The notes under the pieces were generated by a model, which was given only the letters and a program-made list of their open reading frames with translations, searched no databases and was not told the origin of the DNA. Position numbers and translations under genes: made by a program. Of a stretch of DNA of 64,000 bases, positions 40,225 through 48,060 are shown in pieces. This stretch comes from Lachnospiraceae bacterium JLR.KK008. GTDB lineage: Bacteria > Bacillota > Clostridia > Lachnospirales > Lachnospiraceae. Numbering within the stretch: the stretch's first letter is position 1; every line of letters starts with the position of its first letter. The DNA lies in NCBI GenBank assembly GCA_037015955.1, contig CP143548.1:489501-553500 (forward strand), read 5' to 3'.

Positions 40225-41319
40225 ATGGATGGCAAAAATGAAATAATTGAAATGAATCAGTCTTTAGATATGTTGATTGAGGAGTCCATTGAATTAATCC
40301 AATATGCAAGGCAGATTACCGCAAAACAGGTAAATTTGGTGCAATTAATGACTTATTACTCGTTGGGAAAATGGATTGTTGAGGAACAGCAAGAAGGAGA
40401 AGAACGGGCGAAATATGGAAAGCAGGTTTTGAAAAAATTATCAGAAAGTCTTACAAAAGAATTTGGTAGGGGATTTTCTGAAACGAACTTGGAATATGCC
40501 AGAAAATTTTATCTCACATATGCAGATCGAATTTCCCAGACACTGTTTGAGGAATTTGCAGTTAAAAAATCCCAAACAGTGATTGAGGAATTGAATGAGG
40601 AACAACCTTTTATTGTTTCATGGTCGCATTATCTGCAACTAATGCGAATTGAAAATGTGGATGAACGAAAATTTTATGAGATAGAATCAGCAAAATCCGG
40701 TTGGGGGATACGTACATTGCAGAGGCAGTATAATTCAAGCCTATATGAAAGGTTGGCTTTGAGCCGGGACAAGGATGAAGTAATGAGACTGGCAAAAGAG
40801 GGCAATGTCATTACAAAACCGCAGGACATTGTGAAACAGCCCACAGTGCTTGAATTTCTTGGGTTAGATGAAAAAGCAAAATACGTGGAATCTGATTTGG
40901 AGACTGCAATTATCAATAAATTACAAAAATTTTTGCTGGAATTAGGAAAAGGTTACTTATTTGAAGCAAGGCAGAAGCGGTTTACATTTAAGGAAGATAA
41001 CTATTATGTTGATCTTGTGTTTTATAACAGACTATTACGGTGCTATGTATTGATAGACTTGAAGATTGATAAATTGACGCATCAGGACTTGGGGCAGATG
41101 TTGATGTATGTGCATTATTATGACAGATATGAAAAGCTGCCCGAGGAAAATCCAACAGTAGGAATTCTATTATGCAAGGAAAAGGATGATGCACTTGTAG
41201 AAATTACGTTACCAGACGATTCCAATATTTATGCATCAGAGTATCAGTTGTATTTGCCGGATAAGAAGGAACTTCAGAAAAAATTGAAAGAATGGATAGA
41301 TGAAGGGACGGATTTGTAG
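40225..41319 (+). CDS. DUF1016/YhcG-family PD-(D/E)XK nuclease
   Basis: 364-aa protein with the two typical parts: an N-terminal DUF1016 helical domain (ARQITAKQVNLVQLMTYYSLGKWIVEEQQ...FGRGFSETNLEYARKFYLTY) and a C-terminal nuclease domain (FTFKEDNYYVDLVFYNRLLRCYVLIDLKIDKLTHQDLGQM) with Asp in YVDLVFYN and Asp-x-Lys in IDLKI. GGAGGAG precedes the start. YhcG-like proteins are frequent neighbours of restriction systems on mobile elements. It is the last gene before the right end of the element. Confidence 0.88.
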   Translation: MDGKNEIIEMNQSLDMLIEESIELIQYARQITAKQVNLVQLMTYYSLGKWIVEEQQEGEERAKYGKQVLKKLSESLTKEFGRGFSETNLEYARKFYLTYADRISQTLFEEFAVKKSQTVIEELNEEQPFIVSWSHYLQLMRIENVDERKFYEIESAKSGWGIRTLQRQYNSSLYERLALSRDKDEVMRLAKEGNVITKPQDIVKQPTVLEFLGLDEKAKYVESDLETAIINKLQKFLLELGKGYLFEARQKRFTFKEDNYYVDLVFYNRLLRCYVLIDLKIDKLTHQDLGQMLMYVHYYDRYEKLPEENPTVGILLCKEKDDALVEITLPDDSNIYASEYQLYLPDKKELQKKLKEWIDEGTDL

Positions 41320-41743
41320 AAATTATTATTGTAGACACAATTTTTGAAACATACTCAAAAAGTTGCTACACTGTCGCAACAATTACGATGAAAGGGAAAA
41401 CGTTCTTATATAGCGGTCTCAAAGAGTAGTAATAGAGTAAAATGACTTTGGGGAGTTTTAGAATAGTAATCGGGGAAACTACCCCAAAAGAAAGATACTT
41501 ACTGCCTCAAAAAAAGGATTATTATAATAAGGATTTGCAAGGAATTTGCATTTGAAAGTGAAAACTTCGCTCAAAAAAATGAGCGCAGTTTGAGCGAAGT
41601 TTTAATCGGAGTGTACAAACGTTCTTGGCTACAAAATGGCTACAAAAATTCTGAAAATACAGAGAAAATCAATATTTTCAAAAGATATGATGACAGAAAA
41701 CCTCGAAAACACGCCATCGGTCAAACAGGGTTTCCCCAACCTA
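41320..41743. other. Right-end non-coding region of the element
   Basis: No gene is seen. It contains an inverted repeat aaaacttcgctcaaa/tttgagcgaagtttt at 41561-41603 with a second CGCTCA/TGAGCG pairing inside, which may be a terminator or structured end. The arm-like repeat at 41626-41643 follows. Confidence 0.6.
41626..41643 (+). repeat. Right-end integrase arm-like repeat
   Basis: tggctacaaaatggctac, TGGCTAC repeated with an 11-base period, matching 15045-15062 at 17 of 18 bases and in the same orientation. It lies 100 bases inside the right core. Confidence 0.65.
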
Positions 41744-41801
41744 ATCCGTGAGGGTGGTAGAACGGTTGGTTCAGGTCGTGTGGCTACTATTATCGAGTAA
41801 A
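41744..41801 (+). pseudogene. attR core and displaced tuf 3' end
   Basis: Bases 41744-41763 repeat the attL core exactly. Translation continues in the tuf frame to give [18 protein letters not shown] and a stop at 41799-41801, identical in protein to the intact tuf end but with different codons after the core. Upstream of 41742 there is no tuf similarity. This is most simply the original chromosomal (or previously integrated) tuf end displaced by the element. Confidence 0.88.
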
Positions 41802-41820
41802 TAGGAAATGCAGTAAAACA

Positions 41821-41850
41821 GGGCGTTCCCGTTGTGGGTTCGCCCTTGAT
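41821..41850 (+). terminator. Terminator after displaced tuf end
   Basis: GGGCGttccc...gttCGCCC stem followed by TTGATTT. It would have ended tuf transcription before the BREX element inserted. Confidence 0.5.
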
Positions 41851-41860
41851 TTATGCCTTG

Positions 41861-41879
41861 CGGTACTAATTCGGTACTA
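41861..41879 (+). repeat. Second set of 11-bp-period repeats
   Basis: cggtactaattcggtacta: CGGTACTA repeated with an 11-base period, 60 bases after the displaced tuf end. Spacing and layout copy the left end of the BREX element, so it may be the arm site of a second tuf-targeting element. Confidence 0.5.
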
Positions 41880-42002
41880 TAATTTGATTCAGTTTTTCAG
41901 CGACTTCATTATGAATGAGTTTTAATAGGAACACTGTAATATCAAGGCTTTTCGGAGCCTACACCCACAAAAAAATATTATTTGAGCTATCACATTACGC
42001 AG

Positions 42003-42038
42003 AAAGCCGTCCGGCATGAAAAAACGGGCGGCTTTTTT
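42003..42038 (+). terminator. Terminator hairpin
   Basis: AAAGCCGTCC...GGGCGGCTTTTTTG stem and T run, just before the IS21 element; no gene ending here is recognisable. Confidence 0.7.
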
Positions 42039-42221
42039 GCGTGGATAGCCGGGAGGGAGGCGAAATGAATATTATCCTCCTTGGGAGCCACCAGTTTCCC
42101 GCTTGAGAGCCACCTGGAAGTTTCCACCTTGAGAGCCACCCCGGACACAAGATATAGTAGTACTGCCTCTGTTGCTTCAAAATACAACAGAGGCAATAAC
42201 ATGTATAGCTTATTCAGACGA

Positions 42222-42989
42222 TCATGATTCTATTTCGTCAACAAGCTTTTTCAGTTTCTTTGAATCATACAGCTTTCTCAGGTTTGTTTCATTTGTAGGG
42301 ATTTCATAGGCATTATGGATAATCCTGTCCATGATGGAATCTGCCTGCGTTCCGCCGCCGAGCCTGCCATGCCATTCATCGACAGGATACTGTCCGACAA
42401 AGACGGTGGAATGATTCCCGCTGCGCTGTTCAAACAGCTCATAGAGGTTCTTGGCGTCTTTTTCGGAAATTTTGTAATTAAGCCACTCATCAAGGATAAG
42501 GATCTGATAGTTGCCGATCCTTTTCCTGTATTTTGTAAGCTCCCTGAGGTTGTCGTTCTGATTCTCAAAGTTACGCATCAGGTCAGGCATCCTGATATAC
42601 AAAACCCTGTAAGTTTGTCTGCACGCTTCCACGCCAAGGGCGCATGCAAGGTAAGTCTTTCCAGCGCCGGTCGGTCCTGTGATGACAAGATTTGTTGCAT
42701 TGGAAACAAATCCCATTGTGGCCAGATTCAGGATCGTGGACTTTTTTATCTGTCTGGAATCGTAATCCAATGATTCCAAGCTTGCGCTAGGATATTTAAA
42801 GTAAGCATTCCTGATCAGTCTGTTTATGAGCCTGTTCTCCCGTTCCTGTATCAGTGTTTCCAGAAGCAGTTCCAAACGCTTTTCGTAGCTTAGATCCACA
42901 AGTTTTATATCTTTTTCCTGCATTTCTATGATTCTTGCAAGGTCGCTTAATTCTAATACCGATAAACTCTTTTTTATTTCAATGTTCAT
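42222..42989 (-). CDS. istB: IstB-like AAA+ helper ATPase of IS21
   Basis: 255-aa transposition helper related to DnaC. Walker A GPTGAGKTYLACALG and Walker B LILDEWLNY are intact, with a C-terminal arginine-finger region (SIMDRIIHNAYEI). The start overlaps the istA stop (ATGA), the normal translational coupling of this family. It would form the ATPase that selects target DNA for IstA. Confidence 0.95.
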   Translation of the reverse strand: MNIEIKKSLSVLELSDLARIIEMQEKDIKLVDLSYEKRLELLLETLIQERENRLINRLIRNAYFKYPSASLESLDYDSRQIKKSTILNLATMGFVSNATNLVITGPTGAGKTYLACALGVEACRQTYRVLYIRMPDLMRNFENQNDNLRELTKYRKRIGNYQILILDEWLNYKISEKDAKNLYELFEQRSGNHSTVFVGQYPVDEWHGRLGGGTQADSIMDRIIHNAYEIPTNETNLRKLYDSKKLKKLVDEIES

Positions 42990-44542
42990 TTGTCGTCTCT
43001 CCTTTTTTTGTAATAATCTGCGCCTCTGACAATTCCGAATTTCTGATTGTTTTCCTTGAACTCTGTGAGTTCTTTTGCACTGTTTATGCTCCTGGCATGG
43101 GAATATATAGTCTTATAATAAGGCATATGGTATTGCCTGAGCGCTTTATCACATGCTTTTTCAAGGACTTCCGGTGTATAGATATCCGCTATGGAAAGTA
43201 TGGCTCTTGCTGTCTGCATGGGTTGTTCTTTCACTTTTGCCTCGTCAAACATCCTGCGGATTACCTCAAATGTTTTGGGGCCTGTTTCCCTTGCTTTGTC
43301 ACAGAGATCTTCCACTGACAGATTTTTTTTGAGCGGCAAAGGAAGATGGGCTTGCTCTGTCCGCATACCGTTTGTCATATGTTTGGAAAGTATCGGATGC
43401 TTTGCTATCTCTGTTCTGTTATAATAGATAAATACAAGATGGCTGTTAAATTTGATATCCACCTTGTATCCGATATACCTGTATGGAACGGAATACTGAC
43501 CTTTGTTCCACCATATATGAGAGTTGCTGCCGACTTTATGCCCATAAGACCATTCACAGACTTCATAGGGAATAAGCGGCAGGGCTCTCAAGTATGGTTT
43601 TTCTTCCGTTTCAAAGATGCTCCGGCGGCTTCCGGGGCGCTTCTGGAAAGGCTTGTCATTGAATTCTTTTACCGCTTTTCGGATTCCGGCATTTAATGCG
43701 GCTAATGATGGGAAGGTATCATTTCTGAGTTTTGCGATAACAGCCGTGGCAATCTTACCCACACTCCCTTCCACACTTGCTTTCTGCTTTGGCTTTTTGA
43801 CGCCTGTTGGCATGATAGCTACGGAATAATACTCGCCAAGCGAAAGATACGCCTCATTTAGTATGATCTCACCTCTTTTAGGATGTGAGGTCACTCCGGT
43901 TTTTAAGTTATCACAGACAACTTTTACCGGTGTCCCGCCAAAAAACCGGAACATGTTTACATGACAGGAAAGCCATGCTTTTTCATCCATACTGGCTGCG
44001 GCTTCCACATAGCTTATCTGGCTGTAGGGCATAGTTGCAACAAACAGGTATGCTGTTATACGTTCCCCGGTATCCGGCTCCGTATAGCTCATTGCAGGGC
44101 CGGACCAGTCAACTTCAATCTCTAATCCGGGTTTGTGTTCTATGTGGCTCGTATAGTTTTTATCTGCCGTAAATTTCTTATAATTTTTAGCAAATGTTAT
44201 ATAAGAACATGCACGTGCCCCGTCTTTCTCACATCTGGCACAGTATTCTTCCCAAAGGAGCTTCTCTGTGACGCCTGTCTTCTTTAATTCCTTATGGACG
44301 TAAGAATAATCAACCGGTGCATATCTGGGCTTATATTTAAACTTATCCGGATAAAACAGTCCATAGAGTCTGTCGTCATCCCATTCAGAAATATCATCCC
44401 ACGATCTGCCTGACTGTAAAAACAATGCCTGAACTTCGGCGACGGTGTTTCTGGATACACCTAAAACTTTTGATACCTCCCTTGCGCTTAGATTTTTTCC
44501 CAGAAGTTCGAGAATGCTTCTGACTTTTGTCTTCTTAAACAT
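42986..44542 (-). CDS. istA: IstA-like DDE transposase of IS21
   Basis: 518-aa transposase. N-terminal helix-turn-helix (SAREVSKVLGVSRNTVAEVQALF), a second DNA-binding region, then the RNase-H-like integrase core with EIEVDWSGP (first Asp), KVVCDNLKTGV (second Asp) and the downstream Glu in KQKASVEGSVG. Ribosome site AAGGAGG precedes ATG 44542. No frameshift is visible, so the IS is likely active. Confidence 0.95.
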   Translation of the reverse strand: MFKKTKVRSILELLGKNLSAREVSKVLGVSRNTVAEVQALFLQSGRSWDDISEWDDDRLYGLFYPDKFKYKPRYAPVDYSYVHKELKKTGVTEKLLWEEYCARCEKDGARACSYITFAKNYKKFTADKNYTSHIEHKPGLEIEVDWSGPAMSYTEPDTGERITAYLFVATMPYSQISYVEAAASMDEKAWLSCHVNMFRFFGGTPVKVVCDNLKTGVTSHPKRGEIILNEAYLSLGEYYSVAIMPTGVKKPKQKASVEGSVGKIATAVIAKLRNDTFPSLAALNAGIRKAVKEFNDKPFQKRPGSRRSIFETEEKPYLRALPLIPYEVCEWSYGHKVGSNSHIWWNKGQYSVPYRYIGYKVDIKFNSHLVFIYYNRTEIAKHPILSKHMTNGMRTEQAHLPLPLKKNLSVEDLCDKARETGPKTFEVIRRMFDEAKVKEQPMQTARAILSIADIYTPEVLEKACDKALRQYHMPYYKTIYSHARSINSAKELTEFKENNQKFGIVRGADYYKKRRDDK

Positions 44543-44734
44543 AAAAAGACCTCCTTATAGATTATTTGGTGATACTGCATTTGCAGTTCTCCAGAAATAA
44601 CTATAAGGAGATCCATAATAAAATCAAATATACATGGCAGCACAATATGTTGTGGTGGCTCTGAAGGTGGAAAATATCCATTCCGGATGGCTCTCAAGCG
44701 GGAAACTGGTGGCTCCCAAGGAGGATAATATTCA

Positions 44735-44982
44735 ACGAGGCGGAGCTTGCCACCTACCGGGCGGCCCGGGCCGCTATGAATGAATTGTTAGGCGGTGAAA
44801 AGCTCCCCAAAATGGACGCGCTGAAAAAACAGCGGCGGGAGCTGGCGGACAGGAAAAGGGCCCTCTATGCCGAGTATCGGCAGGCCCAGCGAGATATGCG
44901 GGAGGCCGTGGCGGTCAAGGCCAACATCGACCATCTGCTCGGCCTTACGGACGGGCGCACTGATAAGGAACAGACGCGATAG
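44735..44982 (+). pseudogene. Relaxase C-terminal remnant cut by IS21
   Basis: The frame is open from the IS edge through NEAELATYRAARAAMNELLGG to a stop at 44980-44982. The charged helical tail (LKKQRRELADRKRALYAEYRQAQRDMREAVAVKANIDHLLGL) is the C-terminal end of a MobA/MobL-type mobilization protein as found on clostridial elements. The N-terminal catalytic part is missing on the other side of the IS, so the gene is dead. Confidence 0.7.
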
Positions 44983-45001
44983 CGGCGGTGACGCAGCCAA
45001 C

Positions 45002-45028
45002 CTCTTTGGGACATTTTGTCCCAAAGAG
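45002..45028 (+). terminator. Palindrome after relaxase remnant
   Basis: CTCTTTGGGACattTTGTCCCAAAGAG, a near-perfect hairpin without a T run, 20 bases after the remnant's stop; it may end transcription from that side. Confidence 0.5.
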
Positions 45029-45168
45029 CCGGGTTTGGGGAGGCTCCCCAACAAGCATTTTTGCGGGCCTGCGGCCCAGCAAAAATTTCGGAGTGTGGCC
45101 ACACCCGAATTGCTTGCCGTTAGTCGCTCCCCCTTAAAATGGCGCAAAAAACGGAGGCCGCGCTTTTC

Positions 45169-45531
45169 TTACGCTTCCTCCGTTCCCCGGGCTTTTCTGA
45201 GTCCCTCTGCGGTGCTTTCCATGACTATGAGCTCTTTTTCGTCCATTGAATTGAGCATGACATCGATCTGCTTGCGACAGGTGCTTTCGCCGTTCAGCTT
45301 ATCCGGGAAAAAGAATTGATCCACGGAAATGTCCAGCAGGGTGACAAGCTGGTAAAACGTGTTCAGGCTGGGATGCTGTCCCCGGTTCTCAATATACATG
45401 ATGGAGCGCGGGGTACGGTTTACAAGCTGGGACAAATAGTCCTGCGTCCAGCCCTTTTCTTCTCTTTTGCGCTTGATCTCCCTACCCAGGGCGTGGAAGT
45501 CAAGGCGCTTGTCATATTGGTACATTTTCAT
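45169..45531 (-). CDS. XRE-family transcriptional regulator
   Basis: 120-aa protein with a Cro/CI helix-turn-helix in the middle of the N-terminal half (LGREIKRKREEKGWTQDYLSQLVNRTPRSIMYIENRGQHPSLNTFYQLVTLLDIS) and a short helical tail. It is encoded opposite the PgsA-like gene. Similar regulators are common in clostridial mobile elements next to relaxase genes; target not known. Confidence 0.8.
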   Translation of the reverse strand: MKMYQYDKRLDFHALGREIKRKREEKGWTQDYLSQLVNRTPRSIMYIENRGQHPSLNTFYQLVTLLDISVDQFFFPDKLNGESTCRKQIDVMLNSMDEKELIVMESTAEGLRKARGTEEA

Positions 45532-45656
45532 ATCACCCTATATTATTCTACATTTCAGGTGAGAATATGAAAACGAAATACAATTTTATGTTTAGTAGTA
45601 TTTTGTTTCGCTTTATGTGCTTGTTGATGTGTAAGAAAAAAATTTGGAAACCAGCA

Positions 45657-45700
45657 TTGACAGCAGGGGCAGAGTGAGTTATACTGAACGTGTTCAGAAC
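45657..45700 (+). promoter_or_regulatory. Promoter with TetR-type operator (copy 1)
   Basis: TTGACA 45657-45662 and TATACT 45680-45685, 17-base spacer. CTGAACgtGTTCAG at 45684-45697 overlaps the -10, an arrangement that lets a bound repressor block transcription. Nearly the same promoter and operator recur at 46273-46316. Confidence 0.75.
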
Positions 45701-45730
45701 ATGTTTCACACGGGAGGTGATTATTATTTT

Positions 45731-46276
45731 TTGAAGCAGTTACCAAATATCCTGTCATGCTGTCGGATAATTCTTTCGCTCTATCTGTTCACAGTTTACC
45801 AGACAAAGCCGTGGTTTTTGATCCTCTATACGGCGTGTGGCTTAACAGATATTGCGGATGGCTATATTGCCCGAAAATCTCATAATGTAACGGCATTGGG
45901 GGCAAGGTTGGACAGTTTAGCGGATTTAGTATTTTCAATGGCTATTCTTTACCTGACCTGCGTTCGAGTCCAGTCAGTATGGGGGCAAAATTTTATAATT
46001 GGTGCGATGCTTATTCTTGGCACACGAATTGTAAATGTGCTCATTACAAGGCTCAAGTTCAAGCAGTGGAACGTGATACACACCATCGCCAATAAAGCAA
46101 CTGGGCTCATTTTGTTTTCGATATTGCCGGTTTACTATGTTTTAGGGTTTGTACCTGCCGTTGTGATTATTACATTTTTAATAGTGGCTTTACTGTCATC
46201 ATTGGAGGAAACAGGTATCTTACTACTTGCGGAATACTATGATGTTAATCGGAAAAGTCTCTTTGTGCCATATTGA
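45731..46276 (+). CDS. CDP-alcohol phosphatidyltransferase family protein
   Basis: 181-aa integral membrane enzyme. The signature is complete: D-x-x-DG-x-x-AR (TDIADGYIAR) then G-x-x-x-D-x-x-x-D (GARLDSLAD). About five membrane segments follow. It would transfer a phosphatidyl group from CDP-diacylglycerol to an alcohol; the acceptor is unknown. TTG 45731 with GGGAGGTGA (45712-45720) is taken as the start because the longer frame from 45644 begins upstream of the promoter. It is presumably regulated by the TetR gene that follows. Confidence 0.82.
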   Translation: MKQLPNILSCCRIILSLYLFTVYQTKPWFLILYTACGLTDIADGYIARKSHNVTALGARLDSLADLVFSMAILYLTCVRVQSVWGQNFIIGAMLILGTRIVNVLITRLKFKQWNVIHTIANKATGLILFSILPVYYVLGFVPAVVIITFLIVALLSSLEETGILLLAEYYDVNRKSLFVPY

Positions 46277-46316
46277 CGGCAATTTTTTTATAAGCTATAC
46301 TGAACGTGTTCTGAAC
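46273..46316 (+). promoter_or_regulatory. Promoter with TetR-type operator (copy 2)
   Basis: TTGACG 46273-46278 and TATACT 46296-46301, 17-base spacer, with TGAACgtGTTCTGAAC overlapping the -10. It matches copy 1 over TATACTGAACGTGTTC and would let the TetR protein control its own operon. Confidence 0.75.
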
Positions 46317-46354
46317 AAAAAGTAAACCGGCAAAAAGAATGTGGAGGTATAGGA

Positions 46355-46960
46355 ATGGCAAAGAAAGATCAGGATGCAAGGGAGCGCATTATCAAAGCGG
46401 CAACAGAAATATTAAACGAGGTTTCCGATATAGATACCATTACCGTCCGGCAAATTGCAGAGCGGGCGGGTGTCGGAACCGGGTCTATAAACTACCATTT
46501 TAACTCGAAGGACAATTTATTGAGTCTGGCCGTTGGTGATGTCTTGGCGAAAATGGCAACGGGTTTCCTAACGGAAAATAATGGCTCAAGCGAGGAGCCC
46601 GTACAAAAATTAAAGGCTATGTTGAAAGAGCTTAGTAGTGTCGCGGTGGCAAATAAAAAGCTCATTCAATTCATGTTGACGCAAGGAGTCTTAAATGGCG
46701 ATATGCACGCCCCCCTCTATTTGATCCCTGTACTAAAAGAAATTTTTGGGGCCGAAAAAGAAGAAATTGAATTGCGGGTAATAGCCTTGCAAATTCTGCA
46801 TCCCTTGCAGGTGGCCGGTATTGCTCCGGCGGAGTTTCGTATGTACAGTGGAATTGATTTGTACGATACGCAATCAAGAAACAAGTTTATTGATATGCTG
46901 ATAGATAATATCATCGGCACACAAAGGAGAAAACCAAATGAAAATAGCAACGATAATTAG
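46355..46960 (+). CDS. TetR-family repressor
   Basis: 201-aa regulator with an N-terminal helix-turn-helix (ITVRQIAERAGVGTGSINYHFNSKDNLLSLAV) and an all-helical ligand domain. Twin operators before this gene and before the PgsA-like gene indicate autoregulation and control of both transcripts. The ligand is unknown; the controlled genes (membrane lipid enzyme, small membrane protein, flavodoxin) hint at membrane or redox stress. Confidence 0.88.
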   Translation: MAKKDQDARERIIKAATEILNEVSDIDTITVRQIAERAGVGTGSINYHFNSKDNLLSLAVGDVLAKMATGFLTENNGSSEEPVQKLKAMLKELSSVAVANKKLIQFMLTQGVLNGDMHAPLYLIPVLKEIFGAEKEEIELRVIALQILHPLQVAGIAPAEFRMYSGIDLYDTQSRNKFIDMLIDNIIGTQRRKPNENSNDN

Positions 46961-47138
46961 CTCTGTCGTTTCAATCTTGCTCCTGCTGTCCGCTATGATC
47001 TGTGGCCTTTGGCTTAAATCAGGACAACCGGGCTCTATTAACTTCCACATGAACTGTGGAATTGCGGGAATTGTCTTTAGCGTTATTACGTTGATCCTGT
47101 TGGCGATTACCCTGCGCCGCACAAAGAAAGGAAATTAA
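46938..47138 (+). CDS. Small two-helix membrane protein
   Basis: 66-aa protein with two hydrophobic segments (residues ~4-24 and ~40-58) and a basic C-terminus. It overlaps the TetR gene by 23 bases and has its own AAAGGAGA site, so translation is coupled. No family recognised. Confidence 0.7.
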   Translation: MKIATIISSVVSILLLLSAMICGLWLKSGQPGSINFHMNCGIAGIVFSVITLILLAITLRRTKKGN

Positions 47139-47141
47139 GCG

Positions 47142-47567
47142 ATGGGAACATTGATTTTATACGCTACAAAATCGGGTGCAACCAGCGAATGTGCGGATTT
47201 ACTGGCTCAAAAAATTAAGTGTGTAGCTGATGACCTCGGGAAAACTGTTCCCGATATTAGCTCTTTTGAAACAGTGATTATCGGTTCTGGAATACGCATG
47301 GGGAAAATCTATAAGCCTGTTGCAAATTTTCTCCATCAGCATTTAGATGAACTGCTTTCAAAGCGAGTTGCACTTTACTTCTGCAACGCCTATCCTGACA
47401 CATTTCAAAAGGCTATTGAAAAGAACATACCCGCCGAGCTTATTCAATCTGCGGTTTGCGTTACATCTTTTGGCGGTAAGCCTCCCTTTACCAATCCTGC
47501 TAATATGGGCTGGTTAAACACACAGGCGCTGAACGATTTTTATACGGCACTGGGTAATGACGCCTAA
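47142..47567 (+). CDS. Flavodoxin-domain protein
   Basis: 141-aa flavodoxin fold: FMN-phosphate loop LYATKSGATSECAD at the N-terminus, then VIIGSGIRMGKIYKPVANFL and a later SFGGKPPF loop. The shape resembles short HemG-like/flavodoxin-4 proteins that act on quinones or protoporphyrinogen. It is the last gene of the TetR operon, three bases after the membrane protein, and is followed by two terminators. Confidence 0.82.
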   Translation: MGTLILYATKSGATSECADLLAQKIKCVADDLGKTVPDISSFETVIIGSGIRMGKIYKPVANFLHQHLDELLSKRVALYFCNAYPDTFQKAIEKNIPAELIQSAVCVTSFGGKPPFTNPANMGWLNTQALNDFYTALGNDA

Positions 47568-47656
47568 GAAAACAATACCACCGAATAACGGTAAATAAAA
47601 AAAACCGTTGTTTCGGCGGCTGGACACCTGTGCGCCCAAACAAAATACAGTAGCCT

Positions 47657-47700
47657 AACGGCGGTTTTGAAATAGCAAATTTCAAGCCGCCGTTTTCTTT
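47657..47700 (+). terminator. Terminator after flavodoxin gene
   Basis: AACGGCGG(TT)TTGAAAT...ATTTCAAGCCGCCGTT long stem followed by TTCTTTTT. Confidence 0.85.
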
Positions 47701-47745
47701 TTGAAAAATAGAAAATCGGAGGGTGTATTAAAGTCGCCCATTTTT

Positions 47746-47788
47746 AAGGACACGGCGGTATCCGGGAGGTATTGTCGTGTCCTTTTTT
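47746..47788 (+). terminator. Second terminator
   Basis: AAGGACACG...CGTGTCCTTTTTT hairpin, 46 bases beyond the first; possibly the end of a lost neighbour gene. Confidence 0.7.
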
Positions 47789-48060
47789 ATCTGCACTCAA
47801 CTTAATTCGTTAAAAAAAGTTTAGCCCCTCCACCGGGTTACTCCGGCCAACAACGCGAAATTTGCAAGTACATAAAGAACTACGTCATTTCATGCGCCCG
47901 CACAGTACAACGCTGTGCGGGCGTTGTCGTTTCTTGTCGGCTCCACTTCGGGACAAACAGTCCCAAGGTGCGGGGCGGCTCCCCCGGGTGTCGCTCCCCG
48001 CCGCCCTCCATATCGTTTCCCGGCAACCCATCCACAAAAAACGATATGGAGGTACATATG
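47789..48060 (+). other. oriT-like non-coding block and orphan start site
   Basis: No gene. It contains the inverted repeats GCCCGCAcagtacaacgcTGTGCGGGC (47896-47922) and CCATATCGTTT...AAACGATATGG (48008-48049), then a ribosome site GGAGGTACAT and ATG at 48058. This is the layout upstream of a clostridial relaxase gene, but the coding part is absent: the sequence runs straight into the reversed integrase remnant, so a deletion junction is likely at about 48061. Confidence 0.45.

Larger units (their letters stand above)
42066..44734 (-). mobile_element. IS21-family insertion sequence, apparently intact
   Basis: 2669 bp with terminal inverted repeats starting TGAATATTATCCTCC (42066 onward, and the complement ending at 44734). 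Each end holds repeated CTTGAGAGCCACC-type motifs (left 42080-42140, right 44654-44720), as IS21 ends do. It encodes istA and istB on the minus strand. No direct target repeat joins the two flanks (gcgaaa left, acgagg right), so the flanks were probably brought together by deletion or recombination. Confidence 0.9.

Noticed and set aside
41931-41966. Sequence similar to the tuf terminator (ATCAAGGCTTTTCGGAGCC) as a fourth att site
   Set aside because: No tuf coding end next to it and only a short common hairpin motif; could be a terminator relic.
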